Assembly: GCF_021789175.1 (NCBI RefSeq)
Contig: NZ_CP084560.1
Coordinates: 62,001-126,000 of the forward strand
Length of the DNA: 64,000 nucleotides
Direction of reading: 5' to 3'
Source: Arthrobacter sp. FW306-2-2C-D06B
Lineage (GTDB): Bacteria > Actinomycetota > Actinomycetes > Actinomycetales > Micrococcaceae
In this document: positions 20,815 through 30,088 of the stretch, piece after piece
Position numbering within the stretch: position 1 is the stretch's first letter
How the letters are laid out: each line of letters opens with the position of its first letter
The notes under the pieces: model-generated
Database searches by the model: none
The model's input: the letters and a program-made list of their open reading frames with translations, nothing else
What the model was told of the DNA's origin: nothing
Translations under genes and position numbers: made by a program

Positions 20815-21977
20815 CAGCAGGCACCACATCGGGCCCCCCATCAAGCGGTAAAAGTGCGCCAAACAGCAGTAGCAACTCACCAAGCAGCGGACGACGGCGT
20901 CCCGGGCGTTTGGTGCCGGTCGTCGGCAAAGCGCGGAATATGTTGCAGGACGCACTGGCCTCCGTGGGCTATCCCGAACGAATCCTGGTGGCATGCAGCG
21001 GCGGCCCGGACTCCTTGGCGCTTGCCTCAGTGGCGGCCTATTTTGCCCGTCGAGGCCACGTGCACGGCCGGCCCGTGAGCGTAGCCGCCGTCGTGGTCGA
21101 CCACCAGTTGCAGGAAGGCTCGGCTGAGGTTGCGGCACGAACCGTGTCGATCCTGGAGGGCCTGGGACTCTCGCCCGTCCAGCTGCGGACCGTGGAGGTG
21201 GCAGCTACCGGGTTCGGGCCGGAGGCGGCAGCCCGGGACGCCCGGCACGCGGCGCTCGAAGCAGCCGCCACCGAACTCGATTGCGGAGCAATCCTGCTGG
21301 GGCACACACTCGACGACCAGGCCGAGCAGGTCCTGCTGGGCCTGGCCCGGGGCTCGGGAACCCGTTCCCTCGCCGGGATGCGGCCAGCCCGCGGCAAACT
21401 CCTTCGTCCCTTCCTCGGGCTTCGCCGCGCGGAAACGCTCGAAATCTGCGAGGTCGAGGAACTCGAAACCTGGCACGATCCCAGTAACGCTGACCCCGCC
21501 TTCGCCCGCTCGCGGACCAGGGTTGAGGTGATGCCCTTGCTTGAGGACAAGCTGGGGCCCGGTGTTGCCGAATCACTCGCCCGCACCGCCGCGATCCTCC
21601 AGCAGGATGCCGACTTCCTGGAGCAGCTTGCCGCAGAGAGCTATGCGCGCCTCGTCAACCGGACCGACGACGGGGTCTGGCTTCCCGAAGACGCCTTGAG
21701 GGAATTGTCCCCCGCGCTGAGGTTCCGGGTGATCGCCAAAGCGGCGGCCGACGTCGGGGGCCAACAGCCCGGCTACGGGCGGCTCCAGGCAGCCGAAGCT
21801 TTGCTGCGCCGGCAGGGATCTGCGGGTCCTGTGCAGCTTCCCGGAAACGTCAGCGCCTACCGCGTATCCCTGAGCGAATTGGAGCGGGAGGCCTCAGCCG
21901 GGGGAACTGCCGTTCCCCGCGAAGGCGGCGGCTGTGGGAAGCTAGTATTCCGGCATCAAAGATCGCCCCAACAGTAG
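20811..21977 (+). CDS. tilS: tRNA(Ile)-lysidine synthetase
   Basis: Converts C34 of the minor isoleucine tRNA to lysidine so that AUA is read correctly; an essential ATP-dependent step. The PP-loop SGGPDS (63-68) is followed by VVVDHQLQ and the [17 protein letters not shown] motif, and the C-terminal half has the TilS helical region. 388 residues, including an N-terminal low-complexity Ser/Gly/Asn extension of about 35 residues not needed by the family. Starts at GTG 20811, overlapping the metalloprotease stop. Confidence 0.95.
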   Translation: MTAGTTSGPPSSGKSAPNSSSNSPSSGRRRPGRLVPVVGKARNMLQDALASVGYPERILVACSGGPDSLALASVAAYFARRGHVHGRPVSVAAVVVDHQLQEGSAEVAARTVSILEGLGLSPVQLRTVEVAATGFGPEAAARDARHAALEAAATELDCGAILLGHTLDDQAEQVLLGLARGSGTRSLAGMRPARGKLLRPFLGLRRAETLEICEVEELETWHDPSNADPAFARSRTRVEVMPLLEDKLGPGVAESLARTAAILQQDADFLEQLAAESYARLVNRTDDGVWLPEDALRELSPALRFRVIAKAAADVGGQQPGYGRLQAAEALLRRQGSAGPVQLPGNVSAYRVSLSELEREASAGGTAVPREGGGCGKLVFRHQRSPQQ

Positions 21978-22008
21978 CCGCACCCACGCATCAACACAGG
22001 AGCCATTG

Positions 22009-22560
22009 GTGGATTCAAACGACGTCCAGGCAGACCTCAAACACGTTCTCTACACCAAGGAGCAGATCCAGCAACGGATCGCCGAACTTGCTGCACAGAT
22101 TGACAAGGACTACGAAGGCCGTGAGCTGCTGATCGTGGGCGTGCTCAAGGGTGCCGTCATGGTCATGGCAGACCTCGCGCGTGCGCTGCACAGCCACGTC
22201 AGCATGGACTGGATGGCGGTGTCATCCTACGGCTCCGGTACCCAGTCCTCCGGCGTGGTGCGCATCCTCAAGGACCTTGATACCGACCTGATGGGCAAGG
22301 ATGTCCTGATTGTCGAAGACATCATCGATTCCGGCCTGACCCTCTCCTGGCTCAAGACCAACCTCGAATCGCGAGGCACCGCTTCCGTGGAGATCTGCAC
22401 GGCTTTCCGCAAGCCTACGGCCGCCAAGGTAGAGATCGACGTCAAGTATGTCGGCTATGACATTCCCAACGAATTCGTCGTCGGCTACGGCCTCGATTAC
22501 GCCGAGAAGTACCGCAACCTGGACTTTGTGGGAACCCTCGCCCCGCACGTTTACGAATAA
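22009..22560 (+). CDS. hpt: Hypoxanthine phosphoribosyltransferase
   Basis: Purine salvage enzyme making IMP/GMP from hypoxanthine/guanine and PRPP. 183 residues; the PRPP-binding loop [14 protein letters not shown] (99-112), the flexible-loop [11 protein letters not shown] and the C-terminal [15 protein letters not shown] are classic. GTG 22009 is preferred over the adjacent TTG 22006 because AGGAG (21998-22002) is then 6 nt away. It follows tilS, as in most Actinobacteria, where ftsH normally comes next; here the SipW cluster intervenes. Confidence 0.96.
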   Translation: MDSNDVQADLKHVLYTKEQIQQRIAELAAQIDKDYEGRELLIVGVLKGAVMVMADLARALHSHVSMDWMAVSSYGSGTQSSGVVRILKDLDTDLMGKDVLIVEDIIDSGLTLSWLKTNLESRGTASVEICTAFRKPTAAKVEIDVKYVGYDIPNEFVVGYGLDYAEKYRNLDFVGTLAPHVYE

Positions 22561-22609
22561 CTCTTTAGTAGCGAGACCATCGCGGCATTGCCGCGAAATG
22601 AAAGCAGGA

Positions 22610-22648
22610 GAAGTCGGCCGTCCCATTGGGAGGCCGACTTCATCTTTT
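22610..22648 (+). terminator. Rho-independent terminator after hpt
   Basis: A perfect 10-bp stem GAAGTCGGCC/GGCCGACTTC (22610-22619 with 22632-22641) followed by ATCTTTTTA. It separates hpt from the downstream SipW operon, which therefore needs its own promoter. Confidence 0.9.
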
Positions 22649-22738
22649 TAACTCATTCGGGGAGGGCTAGCGATACTGGGCAATTTGCATGTTAGCGTTC
22701 AGCTCATTAGTCGTTTGACTTGACCTGTGGGGGGCATT

Positions 22739-23344
22739 TTGAGTACGAGTTCAGTTTCAATGTCAAAGCGTGGAAAGATGCGGGCGCTTTTGGCTGGCGG
22801 CTTGGTTCTGGGGGTCGGTGCGGCGGTTGTGTTGGCCGCGTGGAACGATTCCGAGTTCGCCACCGGGACATTCACGGCGGGCACCTTCAATCTTCAGGGA
22901 AGCACAGACGGCGCGTCGTACGCGGATCACTCTGCTTCCCCCGGAGCCACCCTGCCGTTCACCCTCAACCCGTCCAACCTGGCGCCGGGGGACACCGTCT
23001 ACGCACCCTTCGCGGTACGGTTGGCGGCCAACACCACCACGGGGTCCACGGTCACGGTGAACACAGCCACGGCCACCGGCTCGGTCGCGAACCTGAGCTT
23101 CGAACTCGTTGAACCCACTTCCTTCGGATGCTCCAGCAGCACCACGGGAACTCAATTGGTGCCCGCGGGTACCGCCCTCAACGGAGCGCTGAGCGGAGTT
23201 ACATTCACGCTCAACGCCGGCAGCCCCTCGAGCGATCCCGGTGGTCCGGTCTTCCTCTGCTTCAAAGTGACTGCCGCTGCGGGCTTGGTCCAAGGGCAAA
23301 GCGGTACGGCCACGTGGCAGTTCGCTGCGGCATCCACCTCCTGA
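22739..23344 (+). CDS. SipW-dependent-type secreted protein 1
   Basis: About 201 residues. After a basic start (MSKRGKMR) comes a hydrophobic core (15-34, ALLAGGLVLGVGAAVVLAA) and directly WNDSEFATGTF (35-45), the hallmark of signal peptides read by SipW-type peptidases, as in TasA and camelysin. The mature part is Thr/Ser/Gly-rich, beta-type, with two cysteines (in FGCSSS and FLCFK) that could form a disulfide. TTG 22739 is favoured by GGGGGG just upstream; ATG 22760 (MSKRGK) is the alternative. First gene of a five-gene operon. Confidence 0.8.
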   Translation: MSTSSVSMSKRGKMRALLAGGLVLGVGAAVVLAAWNDSEFATGTFTAGTFNLQGSTDGASYADHSASPGATLPFTLNPSNLAPGDTVYAPFAVRLAANTTTGSTVTVNTATATGSVANLSFELVEPTSFGCSSSTTGTQLVPAGTALNGALSGVTFTLNAGSPSSDPGGPVFLCFKVTAAAGLVQGQSGTATWQFAAASTS

Positions 23345-23353
23345 TCAGCCACG

Positions 23354-23986
23354 ATGAACGGACGCAGGGCGACTCGTCGGCCTGAGAGGGGTCGTCAGCG
23401 CTTCCTTCGCGTGCGCGCCATCCTGGCCGGTGGCCTGGTTCTCGGTGTTGGATGCACGCTGACCCTCGCTGCCTGGAACGACTCCGAGTTCGCGGCCGGA
23501 ACGTTCACGGCCAGCTCGTTCCAGATCGAATCCTCCGTCAATTCAGGAGGCGCATGGCTGGCACACCCCACGTCGGGATCCGCCGCCACCATGGCATTCA
23601 ATGCTGCAGGAATGTCACCAAGCTCCGTGAACTACGCTCCCATCTGGATCCGGACTACGGCGGGGTCGCTTTCCGGAACCTTGACGCTCCGAGGCGCCAG
23701 CAATGACAACGCCGCCTTGGCCGCCGCCCTGGCCTATCGCGTAGTCCGGTACTCGTCCGGAACGTGCGACTCCAGCCAGTTCACAGCCGGTGCGAGCTAC
23801 CTCGTCGGGACCTCGGCGTCGAAGGTGCCGCTAACCACGTCCGGGAGCGCAACAGCGGTGGCCGCGAACTCGCTGAGCCCGACGCAGATGTGCTTCGAGG
23901 TCACCATGCTTGCCTCCGCAGACAACTCCCTGCAGGGGGCCACGGTGACGGCGACCTGGGAAATCAAGGGGACGCCTGACTCATGA
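23354..23986 (+). CDS. SipW-dependent-type secreted protein 2
   Basis: 210 residues, paralogous to the preceding gene. It has an Arg-rich start, a hydrophobic core AILAGGLVLGVGCTLTLAA and then WNDSEFAAGTF (41-51), nearly identical to protein 1 across the signal region, while the mature parts differ strongly. The mature domain again has two cysteines (SGTCDSS and TQMCFEV) and Ser/Thr/Ala-rich beta character. It begins 9 bp after protein 1, and its last bases overlap the ATG of the signal peptidase gene (ATGA), so translation is coupled. Confidence 0.82.
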   Translation: MNGRRATRRPERGRQRFLRVRAILAGGLVLGVGCTLTLAAWNDSEFAAGTFTASSFQIESSVNSGGAWLAHPTSGSAATMAFNAAGMSPSSVNYAPIWIRTTAGSLSGTLTLRGASNDNAALAAALAYRVVRYSSGTCDSSQFTAGASYLVGTSASKVPLTTSGSATAVAANSLSPTQMCFEVTMLASADNSLQGATVTATWEIKGTPDS

Positions 23987-24552
23987 GCGGGGCGTTTGAT
24001 CCGGTGGGGTCCCGACGACGGGCGGCCAACAACCGCAGGCGCCCCGCCGACGTCGTGCGCGAGACGCTGCTCAACCTCGCCGCGATCGGCGGCGCGATCT
24101 GCATCCTCCTGACGTTGGCTGCCGTCCTTTTCCACATCACGCTCATCATGTTCAAGACCGGCTCCATGTCTCCCACCATCCCTGCCGGATCACTGGCCGT
24201 AGTTCGCGAGGTCCCGGCGACGGAAGCGCGGATCGGGGACGTCGTCACCGTGGATCGGCCGGGGCAGTTGCCCGTCACCCACCGGGTCACATCCTCCCGG
24301 ATGGTCGACGCCACCACAGCCATCCTCACGCTCAAAGGCGACGCCAACCCGGTGGAGGACCCCGCTCCATACACCGTCTCCAAAGTCCGCACGGTGCTCT
24401 ATTCGGTGCCGGGCATTGCCTACTTTGTCGCGGGAGCATCGAACCCCTGGGTGCTTGGCGGCACCACGGTTGCCGTCTCCGCCTTGGTGACCTGGGCGCT
24501 ATGGCCCCGGCCGGAGAGAGCCCCGCGGGCGCGACCCAAGGCGAAGGCATGA
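23983..24552 (+). CDS. SipW-type signal peptidase I
   Basis: 189 residues of peptidase family S26B (archaeal/ER/SipW type). One N-terminal membrane helix (about 27-55), the catalytic serine Ser61 in KTGSMSPTIPAGS, a histidine in place of the usual bacterial lysine (His100 in LPVTHRVT), KGDANPVED (118-126) and a second C-terminal membrane helix (about 155-173). It should remove the special signal peptides of its operon partners on the outer face of the membrane. Overlaps its neighbours by 4 bases at both ends. Confidence 0.88.
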   Translation: MSGAFDPVGSRRRAANNRRRPADVVRETLLNLAAIGGAICILLTLAAVLFHITLIMFKTGSMSPTIPAGSLAVVREVPATEARIGDVVTVDRPGQLPVTHRVTSSRMVDATTAILTLKGDANPVEDPAPYTVSKVRTVLYSVPGIAYFVAGASNPWVLGGTTVAVSALVTWALWPRPERAPRARPKAKA

Positions 24553-25262
24553 TCGAACACGTGAGCCGCCGGCGTTACGCGGCAACAGTCGCCTCGGTAT
24601 TGCTTGGCCTGCTGAGTGCCGCTCCGGCGTCCGCAGCGACAGACGGGCCGGACCTGATCCTGACGCACGGCGGTAGCAATCCGCCAGCCGTCCTCGCGCC
24701 CGGATCTACCAGCAGATGGAGTATCGGGGTGACCACCAGGGCCGTGACGCTGCGCGATTTGACGATGCGGCTGAGAGCGGAGGATCCCCTCGGACAACTT
24801 TCCGCATCGGACCCATTGGCGCGACTTGTCACCGTGGACGTACGCAGTTGCCCCACGGCGTGGGTGTCGGAAGTCTGTCCGTCTGGCGAAAACACCGTTA
24901 TTTCGGCGACGACACTTGCCTCGCTGAGCGACACGGGCGCAGTCAGCCTCGCAAATCCCGACGGCGGGATCCCGGCCGGCGTCGAACTGCTGCTCAGCGT
25001 CACATTGTCGCCAGCGGCCGGCAACGGCGTGCAAGGGCTTTCAACCAGGATTGCCGCCCGGGTTGACGCCGCTGGCGAGCCCGTGTCGGCGCGTGACTTT
25101 CCAGGTATCGCCCTCTCCGATACCGGATTTCGCCTGGGCATCTTTGCGCTTCTGGGCATTGGCGCCGTCCTGGCCGGGGCCGCCGCATCGAGGTTCGCCG
25201 GTGTCCGTGCTGTCGCGACGGCCGATGGAACCGCGCCCGCCCGTGACCCGGGTGGTGACTGA
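24549..25262 (+). CDS. Secreted, C-terminally anchored partner protein of the SipW operon
   Basis: 237 residues: an ordinary signal peptide (10-30, ending APASAA), an extracellular beta-type domain with one cysteine pair (RSCPTAW and SEVCPSG) and a C-terminal membrane helix (196-213) ending in a basic tail. LSDTG (189-193) directly precedes the helix and resembles a degenerate sortase signal, but another LSDTG at 126-130 lies in the middle of the domain, so it may be chance. ATG overlaps the sipW stop. No known family recognised; it may be the membrane anchor for the small secreted proteins. Confidence 0.65.
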   Translation: MIEHVSRRRYAATVASVLLGLLSAAPASAATDGPDLILTHGGSNPPAVLAPGSTSRWSIGVTTRAVTLRDLTMRLRAEDPLGQLSASDPLARLVTVDVRSCPTAWVSEVCPSGENTVISATTLASLSDTGAVSLANPDGGIPAGVELLLSVTLSPAAGNGVQGLSTRIAARVDAAGEPVSARDFPGIALSDTGFRLGIFALLGIGAVLAGAAASRFAGVRAVATADGTAPARDPGGD

Positions 25263-25792
25263 TGTTAAGACCCCCGACGTCGCGCAAGCTGAGATCGCAG
25301 CTCGCGGTGGCCGGGGTCGCGGCCGCCCTGTTGGTGGTCCCGGCTGGAACCGGAACGACGGACGCGAGCTGGAGCGCCTCCGACTTTGGTGCCGGAACCC
25401 TGAACGCGCTCAGGGTTCCGCCTACCGTCATGATCGGCCCGTGCACCCTCAGCCCGGGGTTGGCCGGGGCCAACCCCGTGATTACCGTCAACTGGCAATT
25501 CCCCGCGGGAACCGGGTATGTGGCACCCGCCAACGTCAACTACTACGTAGCCAGTGGGGGGTTGCTTTCAAACCTGACTCCCGTGACCCCTGGAAGCAGC
25601 CTGGCCACCACCGGCCCCGCAAATGGGGTGTATACGACGCAGTTTAAGTCAGGCATCCTGAGCGGATTACTCGGCGGAACTTACAGCGTCTATCTGCAGA
25701 CGAAGGACGGCTCGGGGTGGGTCTCCACCTTGGCGACGGCAAACGCGTCCATGGGACTGGCCGGCTCCAACCCGGTATGCACCTTGCAGTAG
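25262..25792 (+). CDS. SipW-dependent-type secreted protein 3 (divergent)
   Basis: 176 residues. A hydrophobic stretch (14-29, LAVAGVAAALLVVPAG) is followed by WSASDFGAGTL (37-47), aligning with W-N-D-S-E-F-A-x-G-T-F of proteins 1 and 2; I therefore count it as a third probable SipW substrate. The mature part (PTVMIGPCTLSPGLAGANPVITVNW...) looks like an Ig/fibronectin-type beta domain with cysteines near both ends (GPC and PVC), possibly bridged. ATG overlaps the previous stop. Last gene of the operon; a 238-base gap to ftsH follows. Confidence 0.7.
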   Translation: MLRPPTSRKLRSQLAVAGVAAALLVVPAGTGTTDASWSASDFGAGTLNALRVPPTVMIGPCTLSPGLAGANPVITVNWQFPAGTGYVAPANVNYYVASGGLLSNLTPVTPGSSLATTGPANGVYTTQFKSGILSGLLGGTYSVYLQTKDGSGWVSTLATANASMGLAGSNPVCTLQ

Positions 25793-26030
25793 TTCCAACC
25801 GGCCGGCGATTGCGTTCGACCCCTAGCGCGGGGCTCCTGAAAGAACCATGGATTTCCCCCGGGAGTTTCCGGAATTCCGCGATCATGTACGCCTAGAGGG
25901 AACTTTTGCCTCTCACTGTGCGTGAATCACTCCGAACGGTGTAAAGCTAGAAACTGACGCAGCACCACACGCGCGCAGACACTGCGCCGTGCAGCACTAC
26001 CAGGAGGGACGGGGCGGAGCCCCCGAACAG

Positions 26031-28100
26031 ATGAAAGCTAAGAGTTTCTTCAAGGGCCCGGGCATCTGGATTGTTGTCGTAGTCGGCTTGCTCCTGGTGG
26101 CATTTGCAACCCTTGCCCCCGGCGGATCCACCCGTATCGACACCGACAAGGGCCTCGCGATCCTCGCGCAGAGCGGCAAGGTGGCCCAGGCCAAAATCTA
26201 CGATGCCGAGAACCGCGTTGACCTGACGCTGAAAGACAACCTCGTCATCGATGGCCAGGACAAGGGTAAAAACGTCCAGTTCTTCTACGTCACCGCGCGA
26301 GCCGGGGATGTCGTCAAGGCCGTCACCAACGCCCAACCATCCGGTGGCTTCACAGACCAGCCCGTCGAGAACAACTGGTTCTCCGGACTGTTCTCGCTCC
26401 TCATCCCCGTCCTCCTGCTGGGTGTGCTTTTCTGGTTCCTGCTCTCGCGCATGCAAGGCGGCGGTTCCAAGGTGATGCAGTTCGGCAAGTCGAAGGCCAA
26501 GCTGGTCAACAAGGACATGCCCCAGGTCACCTTCTCGGATGTCGCGGGTGCCGATGAAGCAGTCGAAGAACTCCAGGAGATCAAGGAATTCCTCGCGGAA
26601 CCGGCAAAGTTCCAGGCCGTTGGCGCAAAGATCCCCAAGGGTGTGCTGTTGTACGGCCCTCCCGGCACCGGCAAGACCCTCCTGGCCCGCGCCGTCGCAG
26701 GCGAGGCCGGCGTCCCGTTCTTCTCGATCTCCGGCTCGGACTTCGTTGAAATGTTCGTAGGTGTCGGCGCTTCCCGTGTCCGCGACCTCTTCGAACAAGC
26801 CAAGGCCAATGCGCCGGCCATCATTTTCGTTGACGAGATCGACGCCGTCGGACGTCACCGCGGCGCCGGTATCGGCGGCGGCAACGACGAGCGCGAGCAG
26901 ACCCTTAACCAGCTCCTCGTCGAGATGGACGGCTTCGATGTCAAGACCAACGTCATCCTGATCGCTGCAACCAACCGTCCGGACGTCCTGGACCCTGCCC
27001 TGCTCCGTCCGGGCCGCTTCGACCGCCAGATCACTGTTGAAGCACCGGACCTGATAGGTCGCGAACAGATCTTGAATGTCCACGCCAAGGGCAAGCCCAT
27101 GGCCCACGGCGTCGACCTCAAGGGTGTCGCGAAGAAGACCCCGGGCTACACGGGTGCCGACCTCGCCAATGTGCTCAACGAGGCCGCCCTCTTGACGGCA
27201 AGGTCCAATGCAAACCTGATTGACGACCGCGCCCTGGACGAGGCAATCGACCGTGTCATGGCCGGCCCGCAGAAGCGCAGCCGCGTCATGAAGGAAATGG
27301 AACGCAAGATCACGGCCTACCACGAAGGCGGCCACGCCCTGGTGGCGGCAGCATTGCGCAATTCGGCCCCTGTCACGAAGATCACCATCCTGCCCCGAGG
27401 CCGCGCACTCGGCTACACGATGGTTGTCCCCGAGGACGACAAGTACTCGATCACGCGCAACGAACTCCTGGACCAGATGGCCTATGCCATGGGTGGCCGC
27501 GTCGCAGAGGAAATCGTCTTCCACGACCCCTCCACGGGCGCCTCGAACGATATCGAAAAGGCCACCGGGACGGCGCGCAAGATGGTCACCCAGTTCGGCA
27601 TGAGCGAGCGCATCGGCGCCGTGAAGCTTGGCGCAGGCGGCGGCGAGCCGTTCCTTGGCCGGGATATGGCACAGGAACGCAACTACTCCGACTCGGTGGC
27701 GTACATCGTTGACGAGGAAGTGCGGCGCCTGATCGATCAGGCCCATGACGAGGCCTATGCGATCCTGACCGAGAACCGCGACGTCCTGGACCAGTTGGCC
27801 CTCGAACTGCTTGAGCGCGAAACGCTGAACCAGGCGGAGATCGCCTACATCTTCCGCGACATCCGCAAGCGTGACTTCCGCGAGGTGTGGCTCTCCAAGG
27901 AGTCCCGTCCGGTCCAGACCATCCCGCCGGTGGAATCCCGTGCAGAGAAGGCTGAACGTGAGGCACAGGAAGAGGCCAAGGCGGCTCGTCTCGAAGAGCC
28001 TTTGGATGCCCAGTCCCCGCATCCGCAGGGAGTCGGCAGCCAGGAGTCATTTACCGGGCAGGGACCGGACGCGGGCACCGACGTTTCGCATCAGGGCTAA
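26031..28100 (+). CDS. ftsH: ATP-dependent zinc metalloprotease FtsH
   Basis: Membrane-bound AAA+ protease for quality control of membrane and regulatory proteins. 689 residues: two membrane helices (12-29 and 118-138) flanking an external domain, Walker A GPPGTGKT (209-216), Walker B IIFVDEID (264-271), the second region of homology [20 protein letters not shown] and the zinc site HEGGH (431-435) in place of the commoner HEAGH, a usual actinobacterial variant. The start is ATG 26031 (MKAKSFF); an upstream GTG at 25989 gives an atypical extension. Confidence 0.96.
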   Translation: MKAKSFFKGPGIWIVVVVGLLLVAFATLAPGGSTRIDTDKGLAILAQSGKVAQAKIYDAENRVDLTLKDNLVIDGQDKGKNVQFFYVTARAGDVVKAVTNAQPSGGFTDQPVENNWFSGLFSLLIPVLLLGVLFWFLLSRMQGGGSKVMQFGKSKAKLVNKDMPQVTFSDVAGADEAVEELQEIKEFLAEPAKFQAVGAKIPKGVLLYGPPGTGKTLLARAVAGEAGVPFFSISGSDFVEMFVGVGASRVRDLFEQAKANAPAIIFVDEIDAVGRHRGAGIGGGNDEREQTLNQLLVEMDGFDVKTNVILIAATNRPDVLDPALLRPGRFDRQITVEAPDLIGREQILNVHAKGKPMAHGVDLKGVAKKTPGYTGADLANVLNEAALLTARSNANLIDDRALDEAIDRVMAGPQKRSRVMKEMERKITAYHEGGHALVAAALRNSAPVTKITILPRGRALGYTMVVPEDDKYSITRNELLDQMAYAMGGRVAEEIVFHDPSTGASNDIEKATGTARKMVTQFGMSERIGAVKLGAGGGEPFLGRDMAQERNYSDSVAYIVDEEVRRLIDQAHDEAYAILTENRDVLDQLALELLERETLNQAEIAYIFRDIRKRDFREVWLSKESRPVQTIPPVESRAEKAEREAQEEAKAARLEEPLDAQSPHPQGVGSQESFTGQGPDAGTDVSHQG

Positions 28101-28110
28101 GCTTTCTGCT

Positions 28111-28785
28111 GTGACTCACATCGACGACGACGACTTCAGCGGTGCCGCCAGTGATGACTTTGGCCGCACTTCCGGGGGGAAACCAGGTGGCCACGGCCAC
28201 GGCCATGGCCATCACTCATATAAGGTCGACCGCCCCCGCATCGAGGCGGCCGTCCGCGAGATCCTCATTGCCGTGGGCGAGGACCCGGACCGTGGCGGCC
28301 TGGTGGATACGCCGAAGCGCGTTGCCAAGGCTTACGCCGAGGTCTTCGCGGGCCTGCACCAGGACCCGGAGGATGTCCTGTCCACCACGTTCGACCTCGA
28401 CCATGAGGAACTCGTGCTGGTCAAGGACATCCCGTTCTATTCCACGTGCGAGCACCATTTGGTACCGTTCCACGGCGTCGCGCACGTTGGATACATCCCT
28501 TCCCACGACGGCAAAGTGACGGGGCTGAGCAAGCTGGCCCGTCTCGTGGACATTTTTGCCCGCCGCCCCCAAGTGCAGGAACGCCTGACCACCCAGATCG
28601 TCGAAGCGCTCGTGACCCACCTCAAGCCCCGGGGCGCGATCGTCGTCGTCGAATGCGAACACATGTGCATGTCCATGCGTGGCATCCGCAAGCCCGGCGC
28701 CAAGACCGTCACCAGCGCAGTGCGTGGGCAACTTCATGACCCGGCCACCCGTGCCGAAGCCATGAGCCTCATACTCGGAAGGTAA
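28111..28785 (+). CDS. folE: GTP cyclohydrolase I
   Basis: Makes 7,8-dihydroneopterin triphosphate, the first step of folate synthesis. 224 residues with zinc ligands in STCEHHL (Cys113, His116) and CEHMCM (Cys186), and the [19 protein letters not shown] block. The first 36 residues are an unusual acidic then His/Gly-rich extension (GHGHGHGHH at 27-35). GTG 28111 is preceded by TAAGCT, which overlaps the ftsH stop codon with a 7-nt gap, so a leaderless internal promoter is possible besides read-through from ftsH. Confidence 0.94.
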   Translation: MTHIDDDDFSGAASDDFGRTSGGKPGGHGHGHGHHSYKVDRPRIEAAVREILIAVGEDPDRGGLVDTPKRVAKAYAEVFAGLHQDPEDVLSTTFDLDHEELVLVKDIPFYSTCEHHLVPFHGVAHVGYIPSHDGKVTGLSKLARLVDIFARRPQVQERLTTQIVEALVTHLKPRGAIVVVECEHMCMSMRGIRKPGAKTVTSAVRGQLHDPATRAEAMSLILGR

Positions 28786-28793
28786 CAAAGACC

Positions 28794-29699
28794 ATGGACT
28801 CCCTCGCAGCAGCACCAGGAACGGGCCCGGCTACCAGCCCCCTGCCCATCCTCCGCAAACCCCGTCCAGCCGCCCGCTTCGCGGACCTGCCGGCCGACCG
28901 CACGCTTGTCATGGGAATTCTGAACGTCACGCCGGATTCATTCAGCGACGGCGGCAAGCATCCCACGGCGGACACCGCGATCGCCCACGCTTTGCGCATG
29001 TTGTACGCCGGAGCGGACATCATCGACGTCGGCGGCGAATCGACCCGTCCGGGCGCCGAGCCGGTTTCCCCGGAAGAAGAGCAGCGCCGGGTCTTGCCGG
29101 TGATTCAAGCACTCGTGAAGGCCGGGGCGCTCGTCAGCATCGACACGACGCACGCGTCCACGGCCGCCGCTGCCGTGGAGGCCGGCGCCGCGATCATCAA
29201 CGACGTCTCCGGATTGAGCATCGAACCTGAGATGGCCGAACTCGTCGCACGCACCAAGGTGCCCTATGTCTTGACGCATCGCCGGGGCGACGCCGAAACG
29301 ATGAACACCCTTGCCGACTACGGCAACGTCGTAGAGGAAGTCATCGAAGAGCTCAAGGGCGTCCGCGACAAGCTCTACGCGGCAGGCGTCACAGCGGAAC
29401 AAATCATTGTGGATCCCGGCCTGGGCTTCTCCAAGGACGAGGACCAGAACTGGCAGCTCCTCAAGTACATCGGCAAGCTGGACGAACTTGGCCACAAGGT
29501 CCTGATCGGAGCTTCACGCAAACGATTCCTGGGTACGCTCCTGACCGTGGCCGGCAAGGCGGCGGCGCCCGAGGAACGGGATCATGCCACCGCTGCCATC
29601 ACGGCAATCAGTGCCGCGAACGGCGCCTGGGCCGTGCGCGTCCACGACGTCGGCCCCAGCCTTGACGCCGTCAAGGTCGCCGCGCGCATCAGACACTAA
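28794..29699 (+). CDS. folP: Dihydropteroate synthase
   Basis: Joins p-aminobenzoate to dihydropterin pyrophosphate; the target of sulfonamides. 301 residues including an N-terminal extension of about 36 residues before LVMGILNVTPDSFSDGG (39-54), with DVGGESTRPGAEPVS, the substrate loop, VDPGLGFSKDEDQNW and GASRKRFLGTLL in order. ATG 28794, 8 bp after folE, AAGG nearby. Second gene of the folate operon. Confidence 0.96.
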   Translation: MDSLAAAPGTGPATSPLPILRKPRPAARFADLPADRTLVMGILNVTPDSFSDGGKHPTADTAIAHALRMLYAGADIIDVGGESTRPGAEPVSPEEEQRRVLPVIQALVKAGALVSIDTTHASTAAAAVEAGAAIINDVSGLSIEPEMAELVARTKVPYVLTHRRGDAETMNTLADYGNVVEEVIEELKGVRDKLYAAGVTAEQIIVDPGLGFSKDEDQNWQLLKYIGKLDELGHKVLIGASRKRFLGTLLTVAGKAAAPEERDHATAAITAISAANGAWAVRVHDVGPSLDAVKVAARIRH

Positions 29700-29728
29700 A
29701 CTTGGTGAACAGAGGGGGAGGGACCGGT

Positions 29729-30088
29729 TTGGACAAGATCACACTGACCGGCGTGACCGCCGTCGGGCACCACGGCGTCTTCGACTTCGAGCGCCGGGAC
29801 GGACAGCCTTTCGTCGTCGACGCTGTGCTGTACACCGATTTCAGCAAGGCCGCGGAAACGGATGACCTGCAGTTCACGGCTCACTACGGTGAAGTGGCCG
29901 AGTACATTACGTCACTCATTTCGGGCGAGCCACTGAACCTTATCGAGGCTCTCGCGGTGCGGATCGCGGAGGGGATTCTGGCGGGCTTCAACGTCGCCGC
30001 CGTCGATGTCACGGTCCACAAACCCAAAGCTCCCATCGAAGTGCCCTTCGGTGACGTCACTGTCAGTGTCCACAGGGAGCGTGCATGA
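29729..30088 (+). CDS. folB: Dihydroneopterin aldolase
   Basis: Converts dihydroneopterin to 6-hydroxymethyl-dihydropterin. 119 residues, the usual length, starting LDKITLTGVTAVGHHGVFDFER with catalytic/substrate residues in GHHGVFDFE and the C-terminal VTVHKPKAPIEVPF. TTG 29729 is chosen since GGGGGAGGGA ends 7 nt upstream and the family begins here; the longer frame from 29702 includes that site. Its last bases overlap the folK start (ATGA). Confidence 0.94.
   Translation: MDKITLTGVTAVGHHGVFDFERRDGQPFVVDAVLYTDFSKAAETDDLQFTAHYGEVAEYITSLISGEPLNLIEALAVRIAEGILAGFNVAAVDVTVHKPKAPIEVPFGDVTVSVHRERA

Noticed and set aside
25947..28022. 691-codon open frame on the minus strand opposite ftsH
   Set aside because: Mirror of the strongly biased ftsH codons; the predicted protein is low-complexity and has no ribosome site. 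Similar long antisense frames opposite clpC (58033-59460) and the S9 peptidase (60688-62508) are rejected for the same reason.
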